The notes: generated by a model not told the origin, from the letters alone. Positions 9,107 to 18,757 are shown, numbered from the stretch's first letter. The stretch: 64,000 nt of DNA from Streptosporangium pseudovulgare (GCF_014648055.1 NZ_BMQJ01000008.1:235746-299745), one strand, 5' to 3'. Numbers and translations are program-made.

Positions 9107-9157
9107 ATGCATCACCGTGGGATTCTCGTAGTACTTCGCCGGCGCGCGGGCCGATAA
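9107..9157 (+). CDS. ilvBNC leader peptide, [16 protein letters not shown]
   Basis: 16-codon ORF whose central codons read Ile-Leu-Val-Val-Leu, the three end products of the pathway. It ends 24 bases before a Rho-independent terminator and about 100 bases before ilvB. Ribosome stalling at these codons when charged branched-chain tRNAs are short would change folding of the leader RNA. GGAG lies just before the ATG; an in-frame ATG at 9095 would add four residues. Leader attenuation of ilvBNC is established in corynebacteria and other bacteria; the assignment here is by pattern. Confidence 0.85.
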   Translation: MHHRGILVVLRRRAGR

Positions 9158-9181
9158 GCGAAGCACTTCGTCCTGCGCGCC

Positions 9182-9220
9182 GCCCCAGACCCGCCGGCAA
9201 GGTGGGATGGGGCCTTTTTT
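9182..9220 (+). terminator. ilvB transcription attenuator
   Basis: The stem has GCCCCA paired with TGGGGC and CCCGCC paired with GGTGGG across a small internal loop, then CTTTTTT. Upstream, CTTCGC (9134-9139) can pair with GCGAAG (9158-9163) while GGCGCGC (9141-9147) can pair with GCGCGCC (9175-9181). The second pairing invades the foot of the terminator, giving mutually exclusive structures. An ATG at 9207 falls inside this terminator and is not a start. Confidence 0.85.
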
Positions 9221-9260
9221 ATGCCATAACATCCCGCTCAGCCACATGAGGAACGAGCCG

Positions 9261-11003
9261 ATGACCGAGCAGATGACAGGAGCCCAGGCGCTGGTGAGGG
9301 CGCTGGAGCACGTCGGGGTCGACACCGTGTTCGGCATCCCGGGCGGCGCGATCCTTCCCGCCTACGATCCCCTTTACGACTCCGCCAAGGTCCGTCACGT
9401 GCTCGTACGGCATGAGCAGGGCGCCGGGCACGCCGCCCAGGGGTACGCGCAGGCCACCGGCAAGGTGGGGGTCTGCATGGCCACCAGCGGTCCGGGCGCG
9501 ACCAACCTGGTCACCCCGATCGCCGACGCCTACATGGACTCGGTCCCGATCGTCGCGATCACCGGTCAGGTGGCCAGCGGCTCCATCGGCACCGACGCGT
9601 TCCAGGAAGCCGACATCTCCGGCATCACCATGCCGATCACGAAGCACAACTTCCTGGTCACCGACCCGGCCGACATCGCGCGGACGATCGCCGAGGCGTT
9701 CCACATCGCCTCGACCGGCCGCCCCGGACCGGTCCTGGTGGACATCTCCAAGGACGCCCTCACGGCGACGACGGAGTTCCAGTGGCCGCCGGTGATGCAG
9801 CTTCCCGGCTACCGCCCGGTGACGCGGCCGCACTCCAAGCAGATCCGCGAGGCGGCGAAGCTGATCGTGGAGGCCAGGCGGCCGGTGCTGTACGTCGGCG
9901 GCGGCGTCCACAAGGCCGGCGCGGCGCCGGAGCTGCGGGAGTTCGCCGAGATGACCGGCATCCCGGTGGTCACCACGCTGATGGCGCGCGGCACCTTCCC
10001 CGACAGCCACCGCCAGCACCTGGGCATGCCGGGCATGCACGGTTCGGTGCCGGCCGTCGGGGCGCTGCAGCGCTCCGACCTGATCATCGGACTGGGCGTC
10101 CGCTTCGACGACCGTGTCACCGGCGAGCTGTCCACCTTCGCGCCGCACGCCAGGGTCGTCCACGCCGACATCGACCCGGCGGAGATCTCCAAGAACCGGC
10201 ACGCGGACGTCCCGATCGTGGGCGACTGCAAGGAGGTCATCGCCGAGCTGATCGCCGCGGTGGGCAAGGAGGACCGCAGGGGCGACTACGCCGAGTGGTG
10301 GACCCAGCTTGACGCCTACCGGACGACGTACCCGCTGGGTTACGAGACGTTCGAGGACGGCTCCCTGGCCCCGCAGTACGTCATGGAGCGGCTGGGCGCG
10401 CTCGTCGGCCCGGACGCGATCTACACCGCGGGCGTCGGCCAGCACCAGATGTGGGCGGCGCAGTTCATCGGCTACGAGAACCCCGGCACCTTCATCAACT
10501 CCGGCGGCGCCGGCACGATGGGCTTCTCGGTCCCGGCGGCGATGGGCGCCAAGATGGGCCGTCCGGACGCGGTCGTCTGGGCGATCGACGGCGACGGCTG
10601 CTTCCAGATGACCAACCAGGAGCTGGCGACCTGCACGATCGAGGGCGTGCCGATCAAGGTGGCGGTCATCAACAACGGCAACCTCGGCATGGTCCGGCAG
10701 TGGCAGACGCTCTTCTACAACGAGCGCTACTCCAACACCAACCTGCAGACGGTCCGCCGGATCCCCGACTTCGTGAAGCTCGCCGAGGCCTACGGCTGCG
10801 TCGGCCTGCGGTGCGAGCGTCCCGAGGACGTGGACGAGGTCATCGGGAAGGCGATGGAGATCAACGACGTCCCGGTCGTGATCGACTTCGTGGTCCACCA
10901 GGACGCCATGGTCTGGCCCATGGTCGCCGCCGGGACCAGCAACGACGACATCAGGTTCGCCCGCGACATGGCGCCCGTCTGGGACGGCGAGGACCAGGTG
11001 TGA
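9261..11003 (+). CDS. ilvB: acetolactate synthase large (catalytic) subunit
   Basis: 580 residues. This ThDP enzyme condenses two pyruvates to acetolactate, or pyruvate plus 2-ketobutyrate to acetohydroxybutyrate, the first common step to Val/Leu/Ile. Visible are the catalytic Glu in [21 protein letters not shown], the FAD and central domain ([11 protein letters not shown]) and the ThDP motif [15 protein letters not shown] ending in INN. The start at 9261 (MTEQMTGAQ) has GAGG nine bases upstream; ATG 9246 is an alternative. It is first in ilvBNC and lies behind the leader peptide and attenuator, so expression should follow branched-chain tRNA charging. Confidence 0.97.
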   Translation: MTEQMTGAQALVRALEHVGVDTVFGIPGGAILPAYDPLYDSAKVRHVLVRHEQGAGHAAQGYAQATGKVGVCMATSGPGATNLVTPIADAYMDSVPIVAITGQVASGSIGTDAFQEADISGITMPITKHNFLVTDPADIARTIAEAFHIASTGRPGPVLVDISKDALTATTEFQWPPVMQLPGYRPVTRPHSKQIREAAKLIVEARRPVLYVGGGVHKAGAAPELREFAEMTGIPVVTTLMARGTFPDSHRQHLGMPGMHGSVPAVGALQRSDLIIGLGVRFDDRVTGELSTFAPHARVVHADIDPAEISKNRHADVPIVGDCKEVIAELIAAVGKEDRRGDYAEWWTQLDAYRTTYPLGYETFEDGSLAPQYVMERLGALVGPDAIYTAGVGQHQMWAAQFIGYENPGTFINSGGAGTMGFSVPAAMGAKMGRPDAVVWAIDGDGCFQMTNQELATCTIEGVPIKVAVINNGNLGMVRQWQTLFYNERYSNTNLQTVRRIPDFVKLAEAYGCVGLRCERPEDVDEVIGKAMEINDVPVVIDFVVHQDAMVWPMVAAGTSNDDIRFARDMAPVWDGEDQV

Positions 11004-11061
11004 GCGGCGGGCTGACGGACAGGCACGGCGGCTCGGCGAGACGCCCGGCGAGGAGGAAGGC

Positions 11062-11586
11062 ATGAGCAGGCACACGCTCTCGGTGCTGGTGGAGAACAAG
11101 CCCGGCGTTCTGGCGCGCGTCGCCGCGCTGTTCAGCCGCCGCGGGTTCAACATCGACTCGCTGGCGGTCGGCCCGACCGAGCATGAGGACATCTCCCGGA
11201 TGACCATCGTGGTCAACGTCGAGGAGCTGCCGCTGGAGCAGGTGACCAAGCAGCTCAACAAGCTGGTCAACGTGCTGAAGATCGTGGAGCTCGACCCGGC
11301 GCAGGCCGTGCAGCGCGAGCTCACGCTGATCAAGGTGCGGGCCGACGCCGAGACCCGCTCCAGCGTGCTGGAACTGGTCAACCTCTTCCGGGCGCGCTGC
11401 GTGGACGTCGCCCCGGACGCGGTGACAATCGAGGTCACCGGCACCCCGGACAAGCTGCAGGCGTTCGTCAGGCTCCTTGAGCCGTTCGGCGTCAAGGAGC
11501 TCGTCCAGTCGGGCATGGTGGCCATCGGCCGCGGTGCCCGCTCCATCACCGACCGCTCTCTGCGGGCCCTGGACCGGACCGCGTAA
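11062..11586 (+). CDS. ilvN: acetolactate synthase small (regulatory) subunit
   Basis: 174 residues. It carries the N-terminal ACT domain (HTLSVLVENKPGVLARVAALFSRRGFN, about residues 3-75) that binds valine for feedback inhibition, and the C-terminal ALS small-subunit domain that activates IlvB. The length is typical. ATG at 11062 with GGAGG seven bases upstream, 58 bases after ilvB and 30 before ilvC; one transcript is likely. Confidence 0.96.
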   Translation: MSRHTLSVLVENKPGVLARVAALFSRRGFNIDSLAVGPTEHEDISRMTIVVNVEELPLEQVTKQLNKLVNVLKIVELDPAQAVQRELTLIKVRADAETRSSVLELVNLFRARCVDVAPDAVTIEVTGTPDKLQAFVRLLEPFGVKELVQSGMVAIGRGARSITDRSLRALDRTA

Positions 11587-11616
11587 GCCGTACGAGAAAC
11601 CCGAAAGGTTAAGCAA

Positions 11617-12606
<990 letters not shown>

Positions 12607-12611
12607 TGGCA

Positions 12612-12644
12612 CGCCCCTCCCGGACCCGCTGTCCGGGAGGGGCG
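12612..12644 (+). terminator. first hairpin after ilvC
   Basis: 14-bp perfect stem (12612-12625 with 12631-12644) and a 5-base loop, six bases after the ilvC stop. Confidence 0.8.
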
Positions 12645-12650
12645 CCCTGT

Positions 12651-12692
12651 ACGGCGACGCCCCCGCGGACGATTCCGCGGGGGCGTCGCCGT
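12651..12692. terminator. second hairpin after ilvC
   Basis: 19-bp perfect stem (12651-12669 with 12674-12692) and a 4-base loop. With the preceding hairpin it forms a tandem terminator pair between ilvC and the convergent CAP-domain gene. Confidence 0.8.
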
Positions 12693-12985
12693 CTCCTCCG
12701 CTTTCCGGGCCGTCCGCGGGGAGGAACGGAAACCGGCCCGGCCCAGGTGGGAGGAGAGGGGGAAGGGATCCCCGCGGTCTGGGCCGCGGGGACCGGGCCG
12801 CCGGGACGGCCCGGTGGGGCCACCCCGGCGGTCACCGGGGTCGTCCGGGCCGGCCCCCGCCGTGAGGGGGAGCGGGCCGGACGCGTCTTTCAGTGTTTTC
12901 AGTGTTTTTTGGTGTCTTTTAGTGTCTTTTGGGGTCTTTCAGTGCCGGTCGGCGCCTCGCGGCGCCTTCGGCGTCCCGCGGTGTC
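12693..12985. repeat. intergenic stretch with phased T-tracts (12886-12945)
   Basis: No gene is seen. Six T-runs of 3-6 bases recur about every 10 bases (near 12889, 12898, 12908, 12919, 12929 and 12938) within decamers of the form AGTGTCTTTT. T/A-tracts in helical phase normally bend DNA. In this G+C-rich window the block stands out. It lies just beyond the 3' end of the CAP-domain gene. Confidence 0.7.
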
Positions 12986-14035
12986 TCAGCGGGCGGCGAA
13001 GTCCTGGGTCCAGTAGATCTGGCCCTTGGAGTTCTTGGCCGCGCCGACGCCGATGAGGGTGTACTTGCAGTTCATGATGTTGGCCCGGTGACCGGAGCTG
13101 TTCATCCAGGAGGTGACCACGGCGGCCGGGGTCGGCTGGCCCATGGCGATGTTCTCCGCCCAGCCTGTTCCGCCGGTGAAGCCCGCCGCGCGGATGCGGT
13201 CCATGAAGCTGCGGCCGTCCTGGGAGGTGTGGCTGAAGTAGCCCTTGGCGGCCATGTCGGCGGAGTGGCCGTAGGCGGCGGCGCGGAGCTGCGGGTCGTG
13301 CTTGAGCGGCTGGCAGCCGCCCTTCGCGCGCTCCACGTTGGTCAGGCGCAGCACCTCGTTCTCGTCGGCCGTGCCGACCGTGCCCGCGGTGGAGGTGGGG
13401 GTGGGCTTGGCGGTGGCCGTCGCGGTCGGGGCGGGGGTCAGGGTCGGCAGCGGCGTGGCCGGCGTGGTGGGCTTCGCCGTCGCGGTGGGGGCGGCGGTCG
13501 CCGTCGGGGCCGCCGTCGGAGCCGTCGTCGGAGCCGCGGTGGGCTTGGCGGTGGCGGTGGGGGCGGCCGTCGCGGTGGGGGGCGTGGTCGGCTTGGCCGT
13601 CGCGGTGGGGGGTGTCGTGGGGGCGGCCGTGCCCGTGGGCGAGGGGGCGGCGGTCGGCGTCGCGGCGGGGTCGCACGAGAGCCTGGCCGCCTCGGACGTG
13701 GCGGTGTGGCCGCGGCTGTCACGGACGACGGTGTAGTAGACGCCCGGCGCGCACCGCAGGGTCATGAGGGCCCGGCCGTTGCGGCCCTTGTAGGCGCCGC
13801 TCTTGACGACCGGGTCGGCGCCGGCGACCGCCCGCTTGATCTGGATCCGCACCAGGGCGGTGTCGCGGCAGCCGAGCCGCGTGGCGGACGCGTGGATCTT
13901 CCCGGTGGCGGTGACGAGGGGCCGGTCCGCGTGGACATCGCACGCGGACGGCGAGGCCGCCGCGTTCGCGGCGACGGGAGCGCTCAGTGCCGCCAGAGTT
14001 CCAAGGCACGCGAGTGCCCCCAGCGGTCTGCGCAT
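12986..14035 (-). CDS. secreted CAP-domain (SCP/PR1-like) protein
   Basis: 349 residues. The signal peptide MRRPLGALACLGTLAALSAPVAANA is followed by an Ig-like or unknown domain with paired cysteines (about 30-120), a long Thr/Ala/Pro-rich linker with repeats of the ATAKPTTPPT type (about 130-215), and a C-terminal CAP domain. CAP signatures visible are LRLTNVERA, GHSADMAAKGYFSH, GWAENIA, SSGHRANIM and IYWTQDF, with both conserved His residues. Bacterial CAP proteins are extracellular and often sit at the cell wall or in spore coats; their activity is poorly defined. ATG 14035 has GGAGG eight bases upstream. It is monocistronic, and its downstream side holds the phased T-tract block. Confidence 0.88.
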   Translation of the reverse strand: MRRPLGALACLGTLAALSAPVAANAAASPSACDVHADRPLVTATGKIHASATRLGCRDTALVRIQIKRAVAGADPVVKSGAYKGRNGRALMTLRCAPGVYYTVVRDSRGHTATSEAARLSCDPAATPTAAPSPTGTAAPTTPPTATAKPTTPPTATAAPTATAKPTAAPTTAPTAAPTATAAPTATAKPTTPATPLPTLTPAPTATATAKPTPTSTAGTVGTADENEVLRLTNVERAKGGCQPLKHDPQLRAAAYGHSADMAAKGYFSHTSQDGRSFMDRIRAAGFTGGTGWAENIAMGQPTPAAVVTSWMNSSGHRANIMNCKYTLIGVGAAKNSKGQIYWTQDFAAR

Positions 14036-14383
14036 GTTGAGTCCTCCAGAGGGTTGAGGCCGGATCGAACCCGTATTCTGGCGGCGGCACAACGCCCCTG
14101 TCACGAAATTTCGGACAAAATCTTGAGTTGTCGGTAAACCAAAGTGATCGCTGGTGCGTCTGGGACCGTTCCCGTCTGTCCGAAAATCTGTCCCCTGAGC
14201 TGGTCTGCCGCCGCCGTGCGGACACGGCGGCGGCAGAGGCCCGGCGGGCGGAAAAATCTTGCCCGGTTGATCGGCGCCGGACGGGCCGATCGGTCACATC
14301 GGGTGGACCGTCAGGTCACACCGGGTGAGATCTCAGGTCGCACCGGGTGGGATCGAGGACCGGTTCCGGGTGGGACCGGGGGG
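14036..14383. repeat. intergenic region with 22-bp tandem repeat (14292-14357)
   Basis: The part near 14036-14160 should hold the CAP-gene promoter (A+T-richer stretch around 14100-14150). Three 22-bp units start at 14292, 14314 and 14336 with the consensus GGTCACACCGGGTG(A/G)GATCTCA. Degenerate copies continue at about 14358 and into the last codons of the carboxypeptidase gene, whose stop is at 14384-14386. The array therefore looks like an expansion of the gene's 3' end. Confidence 0.7.
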
Positions 14384-15949
14384 TCAGCACTGGGCGGGCT
14401 TCAGCCACGAGCACTCCAGCTCCGAGGCATCCTCGGCCTGCGGCGTCTGCTTGAGCTGTACGACCGCGTCCACCGGCGCGTCACGGCGGAACTGCGCGAG
14501 ACGGACGGCGATCCTGTCCTCGATGTCCCGGGGAGCGGCGGACAGGTACTGGTTGAGCATGACGGAGAAGACCAGCGGCTCGTTGTCGGCGCTGGTCACG
14601 TAGCCCGACAGTGAGGTGACGCCGGTCAGCGAGCCGGTCTTGGCGTGGACGTTCCCGGCGGCGGGCGTGCCGCGCATCCGGCTGCGCAGCGTCCCGCCGA
14701 CCATGCGGTCGGCCTGACCCGCGATCGGCAGCGCGCCGTACCAGGCGTCGAACCACGGCTTGGCGCGCAGCGCGGCGAGGTAGCGCGTCAGGCCGCCGGG
14801 GGTCAGGCCGTCCATCCGCGACAGGCCGGAGCCGTCCCGCAGGTTCAGCGTCGTCATGCCGTTCGCCTTGGCGAAGGAGGTGATCGCGGCGAGCCCGGCG
14901 CTCCACGTCCCGGCACCCGAGACCTTGCGCCCGATCGCCTTGGTGAGGATCTCGGCGTGCATGTTGTTGCTGAGCTTCATGAACGGCACCAGCAGCTCGC
15001 GGAGCGGCATCGACTCGTGCGAGGCCACGGTGGCGGCGCCCTCCGGGGCCGCCGCCCGGGCCGCGCCGCCCAGCACCCGCACCCCGTGCCGGGCCAGCGA
15101 CGCGCGGAACAGCGAGGTGGCGTAGGCCGTGGGGTCGTCGACGGTGACCCACTCCTGCTGCTCGTCCGCGACGGTTCCGGTGATCACCACGGTGTTCGTG
15201 CCGTGCCGGCGCTCGATGGTGACGTCCGTCTCGGCACCGGTCACCGCGCGGTTCTCGATCTTCAGGTGGTCCGTCTCGGGCGTGGTGGTGACCTTGGGCC
15301 GTTTGCCCGAGGCGTCCCCGGGGGCCACCGAGACGATGACGGTGCCGGCGTCGTAGTCGGTGTTGGGGGAGGCGGTCAGCGCCGAGATCTGCGCCGCGTA
15401 GTAGTAGGGCTCGTCGTCCCAGGCCCAGTCGGTGCCGAGCCGTACGTCGTCGAACCAGGTGTCGTCGGCGACGAGCCTGCCGGTGACCACCTTGATCCCC
15501 GAGGCGGCGACCTTGGCGGCCAGCGCGTCGTAGTCGGCGGCGAGCATGGTCGGGTCGCCGGTCCCCCTGAGGTAGAGGTCCCCGGCCAGGGCCGAGCCCG
15601 CCCGGCGGCCGGTGGACAGCACGCTCGTGGTGAAGCGGAAGTCCAGGCCGAGGTTCTCCACAGCGGCGGCGGAGGTCAGCAGCTTGGTGTTGGAGGCGGG
15701 GGTGAGGATCTTGCCGGAGTCCAGGGCGTAGAGCTCCTCGCCGGAGGCGGCGCTGCGGACCACCACCCCCGCCCGCGCCGGAGTGAGCCGGGCGTCGCCG
15801 AGGATCTGGTCGATGTCCTTGACCAGGTCCGCCACGCCGGGGGCCGGTCCGAGGGCGCCGGCCGGGGCGGCCGAGCCGGTCGTGGCCCAGGTGAGGCCGG
15901 TGAGCAGGAGGGCCGAAAGAGAGAGGGTGGTACGTCGCGAGGGCCGCAC
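14384..15949 (-). CDS. dacB: D-alanyl-D-alanine carboxypeptidase/endopeptidase (PBP4, peptidase S13)
   Basis: 521 residues with a Sec signal (LSLSALLLTGLTWATTGSA). The three penicillin-binding motifs are complete: SxxK as S86-N-T-K89, SxN as SNNMHAEIL, and KTG as KTGSLTGVTSLSG. The large insertion between SxxK and SxN is typical of class C low-molecular-mass PBPs. These trim or cleave peptidoglycan cross-links outside the membrane. The GTG at 15949 gives a proper signal peptide and has GGAG five bases before it; the open frame upstream would run into the neighbouring promoter. It is divergent from the sugar symporter, and a tandem repeat follows its stop codon. Confidence 0.93.
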   Translation of the reverse strand: MRPSRRTTLSLSALLLTGLTWATTGSAAPAGALGPAPGVADLVKDIDQILGDARLTPARAGVVVRSAASGEELYALDSGKILTPASNTKLLTSAAAVENLGLDFRFTTSVLSTGRRAGSALAGDLYLRGTGDPTMLAADYDALAAKVAASGIKVVTGRLVADDTWFDDVRLGTDWAWDDEPYYYAAQISALTASPNTDYDAGTVIVSVAPGDASGKRPKVTTTPETDHLKIENRAVTGAETDVTIERRHGTNTVVITGTVADEQQEWVTVDDPTAYATSLFRASLARHGVRVLGGAARAAAPEGAATVASHESMPLRELLVPFMKLSNNMHAEILTKAIGRKVSGAGTWSAGLAAITSFAKANGMTTLNLRDGSGLSRMDGLTPGGLTRYLAALRAKPWFDAWYGALPIAGQADRMVGGTLRSRMRGTPAAGNVHAKTGSLTGVTSLSGYVTSADNEPLVFSVMLNQYLSAAPRDIEDRIAVRLAQFRRDAPVDAVVQLKQTPQAEDASELECSWLKPAQC

Positions 15950-16070
15950 GGTGTCTCCAGGTGCTAGGCGTCTGCGGAGATCATCGGCACCGGCGGCCTG
16001 GCCGACAATACGGAAATATTCGTATCTTTCACCCCTATCGGGCCATCGACCGGTGGGGTTGAATGTGGCA

Positions 16071-17537
16071 ATGGTCACACCGGCCCCCACCCCCCGCCCC
16101 GCCGGAGCCGCCGTCGCCGTCACCGTGCCGCGCGGGGTGCGCGTCGGCTACGGGGTCGGATCGGTCTGCACCGCGACGTTCTCCACGGTCCCGGGCCTGC
16201 TGCTGCTGTTCTACATGACCAACGTGCTGGCCGTACCCGCCTGGATCGCCGGCGCCGTGGCCTTCCTGCCCAAGCTCTGGGACATGGTCATCAACCCCTG
16301 GGTGGGCCAGCGCTCCGACCGCACGGTCTCCCGGCTCGGCCCGCGCCGCCCCTGGATGCTGCTGGGCGCGGTCACCCTGCCGGTGACCTTCGCGCTGACG
16401 TTCGCCGGGCCGCCCCTGACCGGCCTGCCCGCCGCGCTGTACGTCACCGTCTGCTACTTCCTCACCGCCACGGCCTACGCCTTCTACGAGGTGCCCTACA
16501 AGGCGATGGCCACCGAGATGACCGACGACTACCACGAGCGGTCGTCGCTGCTGCAGTGGAAGATGGTCTTCCTGGGCCTGGCGATCCTGCTGTCCGGGGC
16601 CGGCGCGCCGGCCCTCGCCGGGACCGAGGTGACCGGCTACCGGCTCATGGGCCTGGTCATCGGCGCGGTGCTGCTGGCGTCCATGCTCGCCTCCGTCGCC
16701 GGTACGGCCCGCGCCCCGCTGGCCGGGCGGGCCGAGGCCGAGCCGTCGCTGCGGGCGCAGTTCGCCGCGGCCCGCTCCAGCCGGCCGTTCCTGATCCTGC
16801 TCGCCCTGAGCTGCGCGCAGATGTTCGCCGCGGGCACCCTGCTGGCGGGCGCGCCGTACTTCGCCACCTACGTCCTCGACGCGCCCGGGGCGACCACCAC
16901 GCTCTTCCTGTGCGTGGTCGGGCCGCTGCTGGTCACCATGCCACTGTGGACGTGGCTGTCGCGGCGCTACGACAAGCGCGGCGCGATGGTGCTGTCGGCG
17001 GCGCTGTTCACCGCCGGCACGGCCGCGATGGCGCTCTCCGACCGGTTCGGCACGGGCTACGCGCACGCCTGCGTGCTCGTCGTCGGCGTCGGCTACGCCG
17101 GGTTCCAGCTCCTGCAGTTCTCCATGCTCTCGGACGTGATCGTCCACGACGCGGCGGCCACCGGCAGGCGCCGCGCCGGGGTGTTCACCGGTCTGTGGAC
17201 GGCCTGCGAGACCGTGGTCTTCGCGCTCGGCGCGCTGGTGCTGGGCTGGCTGCTCGGCGCGACGGGATTCGTGGAGTCCTCCGCCTCGGAGGCGGTGGCC
17301 CAGCCGGACTCGGCGATCGCCGCCGCCCTGTACGGCGGAGCGCTGATCCCCGCGCTCGCGGCCGGGGTCAGCGTGCTGCTCACGCTGCGCTACCCCATCA
17401 CCGCCGAGACGATGCGGGCGGTGGACGCCGCCGGTACCGCCGGTGCCTCCGAGGCGTCCGAGGCCGGGGACGGGACGGGGGAGGAGCCCGGGGTCACGGC
17501 GCGCGCGGGTGACGAACCGGAGCCGGCCGGGGCGTGA
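16071..17537 (+). CDS. MFS sugar:cation symporter (GPH/MelB type)
   Basis: 488 residues with about 12 membrane helices. VGYGVGSVCTATFSTVPGLLLLFYMTNVL and INPWVGQRSDRTVSRLGPRRPWML, with the D-R-T loop between helices 2 and 3, match the glycoside-pentoside-hexuronide cation symporter family. The C-terminus is an Ala/Glu/Gly-rich cytoplasmic tail. The transported sugar is unknown. ATG 16071 (MVTPAPTP) has a G-rich stretch 12 bases upstream; GTG 16065 is possible. It is divergent from dacB and convergent with the FHA gene. Its stop codon is the first base group of a 26-bp tandem repeat. Confidence 0.85.
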   Translation: MVTPAPTPRPAGAAVAVTVPRGVRVGYGVGSVCTATFSTVPGLLLLFYMTNVLAVPAWIAGAVAFLPKLWDMVINPWVGQRSDRTVSRLGPRRPWMLLGAVTLPVTFALTFAGPPLTGLPAALYVTVCYFLTATAYAFYEVPYKAMATEMTDDYHERSSLLQWKMVFLGLAILLSGAGAPALAGTEVTGYRLMGLVIGAVLLASMLASVAGTARAPLAGRAEAEPSLRAQFAAARSSRPFLILLALSCAQMFAAGTLLAGAPYFATYVLDAPGATTTLFLCVVGPLLVTMPLWTWLSRRYDKRGAMVLSAALFTAGTAAMALSDRFGTGYAHACVLVVGVGYAGFQLLQFSMLSDVIVHDAAATGRRRAGVFTGLWTACETVVFALGALVLGWLLGATGFVESSASEAVAQPDSAIAAALYGGALIPALAAGVSVLLTLRYPITAETMRAVDAAGTAGASEASEAGDGTGEEPGVTARAGDEPEPAGA

Positions 17538-17612
17538 CCCGGTTCGGGCGGGCCGGGGTGTGACCCGGTTCGGGCCGGCTGAGGCGTGACCCGGTTCAGG
17601 CCGACTGGGGTG
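17534..17612. repeat. 26-bp tandem repeat spanning two convergent stop codons
   Basis: Units beginning GTGACCCGGTTC start at 17534, 17560 and 17586, with a partial fourth (GTGA) at 17612. The first unit contains the TGA of the MFS gene; the third contains the TGA of the FHA gene on the other strand. The repeat thus spans both gene ends with no other intergenic DNA. Confidence 0.85.
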
Positions 17613-18141
17613 TGATCACGAGGAAGCCGCAGTCACCGAAGGACAGCACGTCGCCCGGCCGTACCGGGGCCGACCCGACCAGCCGCCAGTCGTTCAGCCG
17701 GGTGCCGTTGAGAGAGCCGAGATCGACGACGATCCAGCCGTCCTCGGCGCGGCGCAGCTCGGCGTGCACCCGTGAGACGGTCAGGTCGGCCAGCACCAGG
17801 TCACAGGCCGAGCCCCGGCCCACCACGTAGCGGACACGGTCGTCGCCGGGCAGCGCGAGGCGGGGCAGCCGGGGGCGTCGCCAGGCCGACTCGACCCGGC
17901 GGGTGAAGTCGGACGCCGAGGCGACGACGTCGGTCACCATCCGCCGCAGCCGGCCGCGCGGCGGCAGGTCGGCGATCAGGTTCTCCAACTCGCCCTGGCT
18001 GCGGGCGCGCAGCGCCATGTCGACCCGGCCGAGGAACGTCTCGTGCGAGAGGCGGCCCTCGACGGCGCGGTCGCGGAGCTCGTTGATGGCGCGGTCGCGG
18101 TCCCCATCGGACGCGCGGGACGGGGGAGGCGGCGAGCTCAT
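17596..18141 (-). CDS. DUF1707 and FHA domain protein
   Basis: 181 residues. The N-terminal DUF1707 domain (RASDGDRDRAINELRDRAVEGRLS through ENLIADLP, about 8-60) is an actinobacterial SHOCT-like module. An Arg-rich linker leads to a C-terminal FHA domain with VVGRGSACDLVLAD, VSRVHAELRR and DLGSLNGTRLN, the phosphothreonine-binding residues. FHA proteins of this sort are usually partners of Ser/Thr kinases; none is encoded nearby. ATG 18141 is chosen because it starts just before DUF1707. It is transcribed away from the PadR operator, with an 88-base shared spacer. Confidence 0.88.
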   Translation of the reverse strand: MSSPPPPSRASDGDRDRAINELRDRAVEGRLSHETFLGRVDMALRARSQGELENLIADLPPRGRLRRMVTDVVASASDFTRRVESAWRRPRLPRLALPGDDRVRYVVGRGSACDLVLADLTVSRVHAELRRAEDGWIVVDLGSLNGTRLNDWRLVGSAPVRPGDVLSFGDCGFLVITPQSA

Positions 18142-18203
18142 CCCCCGAGTATCCGCCCCGGTGCCGGAACCTGTCCAGAATATGCGGATCTCTTGCCGTG
18201 ACC

Positions 18204-18227
18204 ATACTGAGTATGCATACTCAGTAT
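18204..18227. promoter_or_regulatory. perfect 24-bp palindrome, PadR operator
   Basis: The half-site ATACTGAGTATG is followed directly by its exact reverse complement. The palindrome ends two bases before the PadR ATG at 18230. PadR repressors bind such AT-containing palindromes in their own promoters. No ribosome site separates it from the start codon, so the transcript may be leaderless. Confidence 0.85.
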
Positions 18228-18229
18228 CC

Positions 18230-18757
18230 ATGGCGATCCGACAAGGGCTGCTGGCCCTGCTCAGCCGGGGGCCCCGCTACGGCTACCAGTTGCGGGCGGA
18301 GTTCGAGGCGTCGACGGGGGCGACCTGGCCGCTCAACATCGGCCAGGTCTACACGACGCTCTCCCGCCTGGAACGCGACGGCCTGGTGGCCCCCGGCGAG
18401 CAGGACGACCAGGGCCGGGTCGTCTACACGATCACCGAGGCCGGTCGGGCCGAGATGGCGCGATGGTTCGGCACCCCCGTCGCCCAGGCCGACCGGCCCC
18501 GGGACGAGCTGGTCATCAAGCTCGCGATGGCGGTCACCGCCGGGGCGGACGTGCGTCCGATCATCCAGGCCCAGCGCACCGCGACCATGGGCACCCTCCA
18601 GCGGCTCACCCGCGCCAGGCGGGCCAACGCCGAGGACCCGGCCCAGCGGCTGGTGCTCGACTCCATGATCTTCCAGGCCGAGGCCGAGCAGCGCTGGCTC
18701 GACCACTGCGAGGCCGTGCTCGCGGCCTCCCCCCAGACGCAGGAGAGACAAGCATGA
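18230..18757 (+). CDS. PadR family transcriptional regulator
   Basis: 175 residues. The winged helix shows LLALLSRGPRYGYQLRAEFEA and VYTTLSRLERDGLV, hallmark PadR motifs (about 5-80), and the C-terminal helical part dimerises. The start at 18230 (MAIRQGLL) follows the operator directly. Its stop overlaps the ABC ATPase start (ATGA at 18754-18757), so regulator, ATPase and permease form one translation-coupled operon. This is the usual arrangement for drug- or peptide-responsive ABC exporters: the regulator releases the operator when it binds a ligand. Confidence 0.9.
   Translation: MAIRQGLLALLSRGPRYGYQLRAEFEASTGATWPLNIGQVYTTLSRLERDGLVAPGEQDDQGRVVYTITEAGRAEMARWFGTPVAQADRPRDELVIKLAMAVTAGADVRPIIQAQRTATMGTLQRLTRARRANAEDPAQRLVLDSMIFQAEAEQRWLDHCEAVLAASPQTQERQA

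Noticed and set aside
6415-9108. 897-codon open frame on the minus strand
   Set aside because: It is antisense to the GGDEF-EAL gene. The product is His/Arg/Gly/Pro-rich without domains, as expected of a shadow frame in G+C-rich DNA.
9207-9260. ATG at 9207 as the start of ilvB
   Set aside because: It lies inside the attenuator stem and would encode a T-run-derived segment. The ATG at 9261 has a ribosome site and matches family N-termini.
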